The notes under the pieces: model-generated
Database searches by the model: none
Told to the model about the DNA's origin: nothing
The model's input: only the letters and a program-made list of their open reading frames with translations
Translations under genes and position numbers: made by a program
DNA from: Lentisphaeria bacterium UBA7640
GTDB taxonomy: Bacteria > Verrucomicrobiota > Lentisphaeria > Victivallales > Victivallaceae
Assembly (NCBI GenBank): GCA_002483765.1
Contig: DLIO01000097.1
Coordinates: forward strand, 1 to 8,748
Direction: 5' to 3'
DNA length: 8,748 bases
Part shown: positions 1-6,035 of the stretch, piece by piece
Layout: each line of letters begins with the position of its first letter
Numbering within the stretch: the stretch's first letter is position 1

Positions 1-326
1 CATCTCTCATGCTCATTCACAACCCTTAACAGGATGTCGTCTCAAAAGACAATAAATCAGCACATTCGACCTCAAATACTTAAAACATTTCTCATCCTGA
101 TCCAGTATTAACAATTAAGCCATTCTACTTCTTGCGACATTAACCGTCTGCACTTAGAGGTAATATTTAAACCGATCAAAATTATTTTAATCAATCAGTT
201 AATCTAAAACCACTTCCTTACTTAAACGGCTATAGCAAACAAAAGTCATAATAAACCTATAAATCATATCAAACATCATTTATAGCATTATCGCAAGTGT
301 TTATTTTATGAAAAGAACTTGAATCA

Positions 327-355
327 TTGACTTACACTAATAAAACACTTATACA
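327..355 (+). promoter_or_regulatory. Orphan sigma70-type promoter candidate
   Basis: A -35 box TTGACT (327-332) and a -10 box TATACA (350-355) are separated by exactly 17 nt, so both boxes differ from consensus at one position. The same -35 hexamer occurs in the promoters proposed for the transhydrogenase operon and the GntR/LacI regulator. No gene follows: the first ATG (371) opens a 13-codon frame with no ribosome-binding site. Chance matches are common in AT-rich DNA, but two good boxes at ideal spacing are less so. Confidence 0.4.
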
Positions 356-733
356 AAATCAAGCGTGATAATGGGCAAATTAAAAGATAAAAAAACAGGA
401 ATGAAAGAGTGAATCACGTCATTAGGCGTGATGAGTACAGAAAAATGTAACTGATATTATTCATATTCTTGAGGTGACAAATATGGGCTAATATTCTGGT
501 CGCAGATCAGATTAATCGGCCTTGGTTTTCTACTATATTTAAATGGGTTCCATATAACATTTAAAACAAATTTAATCACGGAAAAAATCAAAGATATGAA
601 TTTAAATAGAATCAGCGATCTCTTGTTATCGTAAAATTTCGCATCCGGATATTATGCTTATTCTTCGATTTTCCGATTAATTGGAACGACTTAGTTCGGG
701 AATCTGTCCTAACACCACAATATTACTTTTATG

Positions 734-766
734 AGGATCCATAGCACCTTAAGCACTATGAATCCT
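734..766 (-). terminator. Hairpin after the aminotransferase gene
   Basis: In minus-strand RNA this 33-nt element folds into a continuous stem of at least 14 pairs with a very small loop. Three of those pairs are G-U wobbles (positions 6/28, 12/22 and 13/21 of the element). Read on the plus strand the same positions become A-C mismatches, which suggests the structure is kept for the minus transcript. It begins 42 nt past the aminotransferase stop codon. No uridine run follows on the minus side. On the plus side the stem is followed by CTTTTATT, so weak bidirectional action is possible. Confidence 0.45.
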
Positions 767-808
767 TTTATTGGCCAAACAATAAAAAACTTATGGGATG
801 CCGGTCAA

Positions 809-1990
809 TTATTTCAATGATTTGACAAATATTTTCATTCGCCTCAATGCTTCTTGAATATTTTCCGTTGACGTTGCATAGCAACAACGCACATAGCCCT
901 CGCCACAAGCTCCGAAGGCCGTGCCCGGAATAACTGCGACTTTATGCTGCTCAAGAAACTTCATAGCGAAATCTTTCGAACTTAAACCGGTACTTTTAAT
1001 GCTTGGAAACGTATAAAAAGCACCCTTAGGCATGAAACAGTGAAGCCCTGCGTCATTCATCCCCTGCACCATCAAATCACGCCGTTGTCGATACGTTTCG
1101 CGCATTTTTTCCATTTCTGGACGCCCATTTTTCAACGCTTCTTCAGCCGCGTACTGTGCTAATGTCGGGGCACTCATTATTGCATACTGATGGATTTTCA
1201 TCATAGTGCCAATAATATCTATCGGCCCACAGGCATAGCCAATTCGGAATCCAGTCATCGCAAAAGCTTTGGAGAAACCGTGAAGCAAAATACAACGTTC
1301 TTTCATGCCAGGCAATGAAGCGATTGACGGCAACTGTCCCTCGTAAGTCAATTCACTATAAATCTCATCAGTGATGACGATCAAGTCGTGCTCAATCGCC
1401 AATTCAGCAATAGCCTGCATTTGTGCAAGATTTAAGGTGCCGCCAGTCGGATTGCATGGGAAATTCAGAATTATCGCCTTGGTTTTTGGCGTAATCTTCT
1501 TTTTAACATCTTCAATATCGACTGAAAACTCATTTTCCTCGCTAGTTTGCGAGGCCACTGGTATGCCGTGTGCCATCTTTATTTCAACATTATAAGAGAC
1601 GAAACAGGGTTCGAAATAAATTATTTCATCACCTGGATTAGTAATTGCGCGAATCGCTAAGTCAAATGCTTCACTAACTCCAACCGTTACGAGACATTCG
1701 TCGTCTGGACGATAGTAGCATCCGTAATCCTTCTCCAAATATTTACAAATTTCTTTGCGCAGAGAATAAAGTCCAAGGTTAGAAGTATAACTGGTACGCC
1801 CTTGCTCTAGTGAATCAATTGCAGCTTGACGAATCAATTTAGGCGTCACAAAATCAGGTTCGCCCACGCCGAGCGAAATCACATCAGTCATATTGTTGGC
1901 TAATTCAAAAAATTCTCGGATACCACTTTTGGGCAAAGTTGCGATATGCCTTGCCAAACGCTCTTTGCGAAATGTTTTTAAGTCATTCAT
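809..1990 (-). CDS. Fold-type I (class I/II) PLP-dependent aminotransferase
   Basis: Cytoplasmic pyridoxal-phosphate enzyme moving an amino group between an amino acid and a 2-oxo acid; the exact substrate is not readable. Length is 393 aa, normal for the family. Numbered from the chosen start: GVGEPDF substrate loop 41-47, NPT with Asn180, DEIY with Asp208 (pyridine nitrogen) and Tyr211, SK with the Schiff-base Lys241, FRIGY with phosphate-binding Arg249, and Arg368 for the substrate carboxylate. The family's key residues are therefore all present. An ATG 15 nt upstream (2005) has no ribosome-binding site, while the ATG at 1990 has GGAG nine nt before it, so it was chosen. The best family guess is the aspartate/aromatic/PatA-type subgroup. 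The gene follows the transhydrogenase genes in the same direction, but a 157-nt gap with a hairpin and a promoter candidate suggests it is at least partly expressed on its own. Confidence 0.93.
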   Translation of the reverse strand: MNDLKTFRKERLARHIATLPKSGIREFFELANNMTDVISLGVGEPDFVTPKLIRQAAIDSLEQGRTSYTSNLGLYSLRKEICKYLEKDYGCYYRPDDECLVTVGVSEAFDLAIRAITNPGDEIIYFEPCFVSYNVEIKMAHGIPVASQTSEENEFSVDIEDVKKKITPKTKAIILNFPCNPTGGTLNLAQMQAIAELAIEHDLIVITDEIYSELTYEGQLPSIASLPGMKERCILLHGFSKAFAMTGFRIGYACGPIDIIGTMMKIHQYAIMSAPTLAQYAAEEALKNGRPEMEKMRETYRQRRDLMVQGMNDAGLHCFMPKGAFYTFPSIKSTGLSSKDFAMKFLEQHKVAVIPGTAFGACGEGYVRCCYATSTENIQEALRRMKIFVKSLK

Positions 1991-2021
1991 AACTGTTTTC
2001 TCCATTTGTTATTATGAGGTT

Positions 2022-2049
2022 AAAATAAACTTTATGTTATTTAAATCAA
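2022..2049 (-). promoter_or_regulatory. Possible promoter of the aminotransferase gene
   Basis: On the minus strand a TTGATT -35 box (2049-2044) and a TATTTT -10 box (2027-2022) are 16 nt apart. Transcription would start near 2015, about 25 nt before the preferred ATG at 1990, leaving room for its GGAG site. The -10 matches consensus at only four of six positions and the region is AT-rich, so this is tentative. Confidence 0.3.
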
Positions 2050-2087
2050 CCCTTATCTATTTGGATTCTTTGGCGGCGGTCACTATG

Positions 2088-2119
2088 CGTTTGGTGTATT
2101 TTAAAAAATACACCAAACG
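2088..2119 (-). terminator. Perfect 15-bp-arm hairpin after pntB
   Basis: The arms CGTTTGGTGTATTTT (2088-2102) and AAAATACACCAAACG (2105-2119) are perfectly complementary around a 2-nt centre; in practice the innermost A-T pairs would open to form a loop. An outer CTATG/CATAG pair (2083-2087 and 2127-2131) can extend the structure past a 7-nt bulge. It starts 28 nt beyond the pntB stop codon. No uridine tract follows on either strand, so it is not a textbook intrinsic terminator. It could be an end-protecting or U-independent termination hairpin that separates transhydrogenase and aminotransferase expression. Confidence 0.5.
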
Positions 2120-2147
2120 AGATAATCATAGCCTGTTTGTAAATCTG

Positions 2148-3587
2148 TTATGACAATTTCAACGCGCTCAGCAGAGTCGCCAACGTCTCAGCAGCATTAC
2201 CGAGAAATAACGTTACTCCACTACGGCGCTGGTATAATGGGTTTTCCACGCCAGCATAACCGGGCTTCAAATCGAAGTTAAAAATAAAAATATGCTTACA
2301 TTCATCAACATTCAGAATCGGCATGCCGTATATCGGGGTTCCTTCAGCTTCACGAGCTGCTGGATTCATGACGTCATTTGCACCAATCACAATCGCCAAG
2401 TCAGCTGTTTTGAACGCAGAATTAATATCATCTAATTCACAGAGATCGTCGTAATCGACGTTAGCCTCGGCCAACAGAACATTCATATGACCAGGCATAC
2501 GGCCAGCTACTGGATGAATGGCATAACGAACTTTGGCACCATTTTCTTGCAAGCGATCTGCCAATGTTTTGACCTGGTGCTGTGCATGGGCAATTGCCAT
2601 ACCGTAACCTGGTATAATAATAACATCGCGCGCTTCTGCTAATATCACATGCGGATCTGCTTTTATAGCGGTTTCCTCCTCTTTATCTTCTTCAATATCA
2701 GAAGTTTTAGCTTTACCCGAAGAGATACCAGGAGTAGCTGCATTACCAAGGATAACTGCGCCCAAACTGCGATTCATTGCTCGACACATAATTTGTGTTA
2801 AAAGCAATCCAGATGCGCCAACAATGCTACCGACTGAAACCAGTAAAACGTCACCGATAGCCAAACCGGAAATGGCTCCAGCCACTCCTGACAAACTATT
2901 CAACAAAGAGATTGTTATGGGCATATCTGCTCCACCAATATTCAAAGTAAATAGTAGTCCAAAGAGCAGTGCAGCAACAATTGGCACCACTAGCAATACT
3001 ATTAAGCTGACGCTGGTTGTTGATGACAGTACTAGCATTACCAAGCATACCAGTAACGCTAAACCAACGATAACGCGATGACTTGATAGGCGTATCGGTT
3101 TCTGCGGTAAAATACGGTGTAATTTGCCTGCGGCAATTAAACTCCCCATCAAAGTTAAGGTTCCGATCTCCAATGCTAGCGTTGCTGCGACACGACTGAA
3201 CACTCCTGCGTCAGCTCCGATGCCCATTAGTGCAAAGCCCCCAACAATAGCTGAAGCCGCTCCGCCCGAGCCATTCAAAAATGCCACCATTTGTGGCATC
3301 TCAATCATCTTTACTCGCAACGCCATAATGTAACCAATAATAATGCCAGCGAGTAGGCATGGATATACCCCCCAAATTGGTAGAATATCATGGCGCAACA
3401 GAGTTAAAATCACTCCGCCTGCAACCGCTGCTGCAGAAATACGGTTACCTAGACGTGCTTTCGAAACCTTACTCAAGAGATAAATCCCATATAACACAGT
3501 CAAGGTTAGAATAGCGGCAATAATGTAATATGCTAGGTCAGAAATCATAGGAGTTGATTTGTAGGTATAGCTCGTAATGTTATTCAT
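2148..3587 (-). CDS. pntB: NAD(P) transhydrogenase subunit beta
   Basis: Membrane subunit of the proton-translocating transhydrogenase, which normally uses the proton gradient to pass hydride from NADH to NADP+. Length is 479 aa, near the usual 460-480. Residues 15-280 form the multi-helix membrane domain, 286-311 a charged linker, and 315-479 the nucleotide-binding domain III. Domain III keeps PGYGMAIA (from 326), HPVAGRMPGHMNVLLAEA (358-375), GANDVMNPAA (402-411) and GYAGVENPLY (443-452). Two oddities are visible. The Lys-Arg-Ser just before GYAGV, which in the E. coli protein binds the NADP 2'-phosphate, is Asn437-Phe438-Asp439. The position of the E. coli channel residue His91 is Asn105. 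Asn230 matches E. coli Asn222. A GTG at 3596 would lengthen it by three residues, but AAGGTG lies 6 nt before the ATG at 3587, so that start is preferred. It overlaps the end of pntAB by 8 nt. Confidence 0.96.
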   Translation of the reverse strand: MNNITSYTYKSTPMISDLAYYIIAAILTLTVLYGIYLLSKVSKARLGNRISAAAVAGGVILTLLRHDILPIWGVYPCLLAGIIIGYIMALRVKMIEMPQMVAFLNGSGGAASAIVGGFALMGIGADAGVFSRVAATLALEIGTLTLMGSLIAAGKLHRILPQKPIRLSSHRVIVGLALLVCLVMLVLSSTTSVSLIVLLVVPIVAALLFGLLFTLNIGGADMPITISLLNSLSGVAGAISGLAIGDVLLVSVGSIVGASGLLLTQIMCRAMNRSLGAVILGNAATPGISSGKAKTSDIEEDKEEETAIKADPHVILAEARDVIIIPGYGMAIAHAQHQVKTLADRLQENGAKVRYAIHPVAGRMPGHMNVLLAEANVDYDDLCELDDINSAFKTADLAIVIGANDVMNPAAREAEGTPIYGMPILNVDECKHIFIFNFDLKPGYAGVENPLYQRRSGVTLFLGNAAETLATLLSALKLS

Positions 3588-3888
3588 GTTTATCACCTTT
3601 CCGGGCGAACATTTTTAGCATACGATCGGTAACTGCAAATCCTCCGATAATATTCACTGTCGCTGTAATAATTGCTGTTGCACCGAATATTCCCGACAAC
3701 CAAGTTGACTCACCTTTGAATGCCACTGCTGCAGCAACTAAAGCTCCTAGCAAAGTAATTCCTGACAGTGCGTTCATTCCTGACATTAATGGTGTATGTA
3801 GCAATGATGGGACGTTGTTAATCAAAAAATAACCAACTAGCGTGGAGATAATAAATACTCCCAGCAAAATAATTTGTAATGATGACAT
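3580..3888 (-). CDS. pntAB: NAD(P) transhydrogenase subunit alpha part 2
   Basis: Small membrane subunit corresponding to the C-terminal membrane part of the single-chain E. coli PntA; separate chains are known from Rhodospirillum rubrum and Thermus thermophilus. It is 102 aa with three hydrophobic helices, roughly 4-24, 36-57 and 62-84. Family signatures are LHTPLMSGMNALSGI (30-44) and GGFAVTDRMLKMF (82-94), ending in a basic cytoplasmic tail. The residue matching the Thermus channel histidine (recalled as alpha2 His42) is Ser42 here, as in E. coli. A ribosome-binding site AAGGA lies 9 nt before the ATG. The gene starts 27 nt after pntAA, and its TAA lies within the first codons of pntB (ATGAATAA), the sign of translational coupling. 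Confidence 0.96.
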   Translation of the reverse strand: MSSLQIILLGVFIISTLVGYFLINNVPSLLHTPLMSGMNALSGITLLGALVAAAVAFKGESTWLSGIFGATAIITATVNIIGGFAVTDRMLKMFARKGDKHE

Positions 3889-3915
3889 TATATTTTTCCT
3901 TGATTTATCTGTTTA

Positions 3916-5076
3916 TTACAGCCCCATTGCTTCGAGCGTTCCAGCATGAACAAGACGCCCTTCATGGCATACTAATGTTGAACTAACAATCTCATCGCTG
4001 TGATCTAATTCAATTTGTCCGTTTTTGCTTAGATATTTCAATAAATTATAAATATTATTAGCAAACATCCAAGTGGAACTGGTTGGTAACATCCCAGGAA
4101 TATTCTTACACCCTTCAATGATAACATTATGCTCAACGGTCTGTTCTCCTGGAACAGTTATAGCGCAGTTACCACCTTGGTCAATTGAAATATCGACGAT
4201 GCATGAACCAGACTTCATGCTTTTTACCATCTCTTCGTTCACTAGAATTGGGGCCCTTTTCCCCAGCAACAACGCCGATAAAAAAATGATATCAGCCTTG
4301 GCCACCGTCTCGCGCAAACACTCACGTTCTTTCTCTAACCAGCTTTCGGATAGTTTGTTGGCATGCTTGCCATCTGCGCTGACTGCTATTTCTGGAGGTA
4401 TGCCAGTCTCAACAATTTTTGCTCCCAAGGACTGAGCTTGTTCATTGGCTTCTGGACGAATATCGGCAGAGTAGACCACGGCGCCTAAACTTCGAGCGGT
4501 CGCTACCGCACGTAATCCAGCTACGCCGGTACCGATGACAAGAACTGTCGCGGGCTTGATCATTCCTACTGCAGTACCGATCATGGGCATGAACATCCCT
4601 AGGTTATTAGCCGCTATAAGCATCCCTTTATACCCAGCACAGGTGCTCATCGATGACAAAGCATCCATCGCCTGAGCCCGACTGATGCGCGGAACACCGT
4701 CTAGCGTCAATGCAGTGACGCCTGCAGTTGCCAATTCCTTGACCATTTGGTGATTGACCGGAGAAGCCGGATGAATAAAGGTGATCAACACTTGCCCTGC
4801 ATGCATTAGCGAGACTTCATGTTGATTGTAAACGGTGTTGAACTGCGGCTCCTTAACCTTCAGAATAACATCAGCTTTCTGGTACAAAGTTGACGCTTCT
4901 TCCATCAGGGTTGCCCCAGCAGCTGCATAGTCTTCGTCAGCATAGAAAGAACCAACACCAGCACCGTGTTCAACTAACACTTGATGTCCATCCGCTAACA
5001 TTTTTTTAACGGTTTCCGGAGTTGATGAAACTCGTTTTTCACCACGCATAATCTCTTTTGGAATGCCAATTATCAT
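3916..5076 (-). CDS. pntAA: NAD(P) transhydrogenase subunit alpha part 1
   Basis: Soluble NAD(H)-binding domain I of the transhydrogenase, docked on the cytoplasmic face. Length is 386 aa, as in Rhodospirillum rubrum. The N-terminal half begins IGIPKE and contains the RQD loop: Arg130, Gln135, Asp138 and Ser141 within PRISRAQAMDALSS. That loop separates transhydrogenases from the homologous alanine dehydrogenases. The Rossmann motif is GTGVAG (182-187), with Asp205 at the end of the second strand, as expected for NAD(H). The mobile loop that closes over the nucleotide usually reads Tyr-Ala-Lys; here it is His238-Ala239-Asn240 followed by KLSE. The C-terminus is full length (IPGMLPTSS at 326-334, then Rossmann closure). 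GGAGG six nt before the ATG fixes the start. It is the first gene of the pntAA-pntAB-pntB operon. Alanine dehydrogenase is the alternative, but the two adjacent membrane subunits argue strongly against it. Confidence 0.95.
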   Translation of the reverse strand: MIIGIPKEIMRGEKRVSSTPETVKKMLADGHQVLVEHGAGVGSFYADEDYAAAGATLMEEASTLYQKADVILKVKEPQFNTVYNQHEVSLMHAGQVLITFIHPASPVNHQMVKELATAGVTALTLDGVPRISRAQAMDALSSMSTCAGYKGMLIAANNLGMFMPMIGTAVGMIKPATVLVIGTGVAGLRAVATARSLGAVVYSADIRPEANEQAQSLGAKIVETGIPPEIAVSADGKHANKLSESWLEKERECLRETVAKADIIFLSALLLGKRAPILVNEEMVKSMKSGSCIVDISIDQGGNCAITVPGEQTVEHNVIIEGCKNIPGMLPTSSTWMFANNIYNLLKYLSKNGQIELDHSDEIVSSTLVCHEGRLVHAGTLEAMGL

Positions 5077-5192
5077 CGTAATCCTCCACTTGTTTGAAAT
5101 AATTGCCGACTAATAATCCTAAATTACTCATCGTCATTTATTTTTCTTAATTTTGAGCTTGCAAACCGTGCCAACCCGATTAAATCATTATT

Positions 5193-5220
5193 AACATAAC
5201 AACTTTTGAAAGTAAGTCAA
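5193..5220 (-). promoter_or_regulatory. Candidate promoter of the pnt operon
   Basis: On the minus strand TTGACT (5220-5215) and TATGTT (5198-5193) are 16 nt apart. Transcription would begin near 5186, giving a leader of about 110 nt before pntAA. The -35 box matches consensus at five of six positions and the -10 at four. No riboswitch or attenuator fold was recognised in the leader. Confidence 0.42.
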
Positions 5221-5246
5221 CCACTTTTAAAATTATATTTAAGATT

Positions 5247-5271
5247 TTAATCAAATTGTTGATTAATCAAC
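5247..5271. promoter_or_regulatory. Overlapping TTAATCAA / TTGATTAATCAAC palindromes
   Basis: Two inverted repeats share an arm. TTAATCAA (5247-5254), spacer ATTG, then TTGATTAA (5259-5266); and the perfect 14-bp palindrome GTTGATTAATCAAC (5258-5271). The two TTAATCAA copies start 16 bp apart. The block sits about 27-50 bp upstream of the proposed pnt -35 box, where an activator or a looping repressor would bind. AT-rich composition makes chance palindromes more likely, so the regulatory role is inferred. Confidence 0.4.
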
Positions 5272-5570
5272 GAAATGCACCAGAAATAAGCGAATGTATT
5301 AAATTTGGCAAATATACATTAATATAATGAACTTCAAGAATATCTAACTCATCAGAAATCTTACTCGATATTCAGTTTATCCGAACTTTAATCTGCAATA
5401 TTAAAGAAAAAAACGTTTTTGTTGTGGAAGATAATATCAGACAAAGGCTATTGCTTTAAAATTAAAAGCCAAAGGCATAGACTTTTTGTTAGGAAACTTA
5501 AAATCAGAAGCTGCCAAAAATCATTTGAGACAAATCGATAAAAAACACCATCGCCTGCAATCCTTAAATA

Positions 5571-5586
5571 GCCTTCGTGCCTTCGC
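5571..5586. repeat. Tandem octamer GCCTTCG[T/C], two copies
   Basis: GCCTTCGT is followed directly by GCCTTCGC; on the other strand this reads GCGAAGGCACGAAGGC. CACGAAGG-type short repeats are scattered through intergenic DNA of several Planctomycetes-Verrucomicrobia-Chlamydiae and Bacteroidota genomes (general knowledge, not checked). Two copies alone could be chance. Confidence 0.3.
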
Positions 5587-5707
5587 GTGAGCTTTCGGAG
5601 TTCCACGTTTTATCAAATGCATTGCGGGGACTGGGGCTTCGCGCTACTTCGATTTTCAACCTGCAGAGGACCTGTCTTTGGGGGTTAATAAAAGTTTGTA
5701 ATTTGAA

Positions 5708-5748
5708 TCTCTAATTCGCGCGCGCATTATGCGCGCGTGAATTAGAGA
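5708..5748. repeat. 41-nt GC-rich near-perfect palindrome
   Basis: The left arm is TCTCTAATTC-G-CGCGCGCAT (5708-5727), the centre is one T, and the right arm is ATGCGCGCG-T-GAATTAGAGA (5729-5748). The arms pair over 20 positions with a single G/T exception, which is a G-U wobble in plus-strand RNA and a C-A mismatch in minus-strand RNA. The alternating CG core stands out from the AT-rich surroundings. It lies 63 nt beyond the stop of the possible small minus-strand gene and about 300 nt before the regulator promoter. No uridine run follows on either side. It could be a transcription-end hairpin, a cruciform or Z-DNA-prone site, a dispersed repeat unit or a protein-binding palindrome. Confidence 0.65.
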
Positions 5749-5811
5749 ACATATTTACATCACATTAACGCGAAGTTGTAACGGTTATTTTTGAGAGTTT
5801 TCTGTGGCTGT

Positions 5812-5949
5812 TTAACGGCGTTCGTCTAGTTTGGCGATCCTGGTGGGTGGTTTTATCATGCGAATAAAACGCCATTTTCCGGCGCGGAAACGCAATAGCA
5901 AAAAACTACCTTCAATTAAGGCTACGAAAGCGAGCCATAGCCAAATCAT
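5812..5949 (-). CDS. Possible 45-residue single-span membrane protein
   Basis: The frame runs from ATG (5949) to TAA (5812). The first 19 residues (MIWLWLAFVALIEGSFLLL) form a plausible membrane helix containing one Glu. A strongly basic tail follows, with many Arg and Lys, ending KLDERR, so the tail would stay in the cytoplasm by the positive-inside rule. No ribosome-binding site is visible, which weakens the case, and an overlapping plus-strand frame (5858-6010) of 50 basic residues competes with it. No family was recognised. It diverges from the downstream regulator gene. Confidence 0.33.
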   Translation of the reverse strand: MIWLWLAFVALIEGSFLLLRFRAGKWRFIRMIKPPTRIAKLDERR

Positions 5950-6006
5950 AATTACTGAGGTTTTGAGGCGGAGAAAAAAAATTGCGGAAATTTTTCAAAA
6001 AAGGGG

Positions 6007-6035
6007 TTGACTTTTATTTGGACTTACGTTATACT
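6007..6035 (+). promoter_or_regulatory. Strong promoter of the regulator-hydrolase pair
   Basis: TTGACT (6007-6012) and TATACT (6030-6035) are 17 nt apart, each with five of six consensus bases, preceded by A/T tracts that could act as an UP element. Transcription would start near 6042, about 26 nt before the ATG, with AAGGA in the leader. This is one of the two best promoter matches in the window. Confidence 0.7.

Larger units (their letters stand above)
1..808. other. Gene-free AT-rich left flank
   Basis: No reading frame on either strand looks like a protein, and stops are dense in all frames. The stretch is strongly AT-rich. Seen here are a plus-strand promoter-like pair (327-355), a short inverted repeat ATCACG/CGTGAT (413-418 and 427-432), a strong Shine-Dalgarno followed at once by ATG GGC TAA (471-491), an 8-bp inverted repeat TTTAAATG/CATTTAAA (538-545 and 558-565), and a hairpin at 734-766. 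No tRNA- or rRNA-like sequence was recognised. It may hold a small RNA or a decayed gene, but neither is shown. Confidence 0.6.
5077..5811. other. Gene-free stretch upstream of pntAA
   Basis: No coding frame here is convincing. Apart from the promoter and palindromes listed separately, it holds the self-complementary AAAAACGTTTTT (5409-5420), a tandem octamer GCCTTCG[T/C] twice (5571-5586), and a GC-richer patch (about 5560-5690) that differs in composition from the surrounding AT-rich DNA. Frames of 33-52 codons on the minus strand in that patch carry the low-complexity CACGAAGG motif and look spurious. The patch resembles the intergenic repeat debris found in many large, gene-sparse bacterial genomes, which is inference. 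Confidence 0.5.

Noticed and set aside
295..350. AAGTGTTT / AAACACTT inverted repeat as a terminator or attachment site
   Set aside because: Only 8 bp with a 40-nt loop in very AT-rich DNA, and it overlaps the better supported promoter.
3916..5076. Reading of pntAA as alanine dehydrogenase
   Set aside because: The RQD-loop residues are present and the two transhydrogenase membrane subunits follow directly.
5039..5137. Upstream 32-codon minus-strand frame overlapping the start of pntAA
   Set aside because: It has no convincing ribosome-binding site and no attenuator-like repeat of one amino acid; probably chance in the leader.
5448..5606. Minus-strand 52-codon frame starting at GTG
   Set aside because: It begins in the CACGAAGG-like tandem motif, a common source of false small frames, and has no start signal.
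5858..6010. Plus-strand 50-codon frame rich in Lys and Arg
   Set aside because: It overlaps the -35 box of the regulator promoter and has no ribosome-binding site; the basic composition fits an antisense reading of the hydrophobic minus-strand frame.
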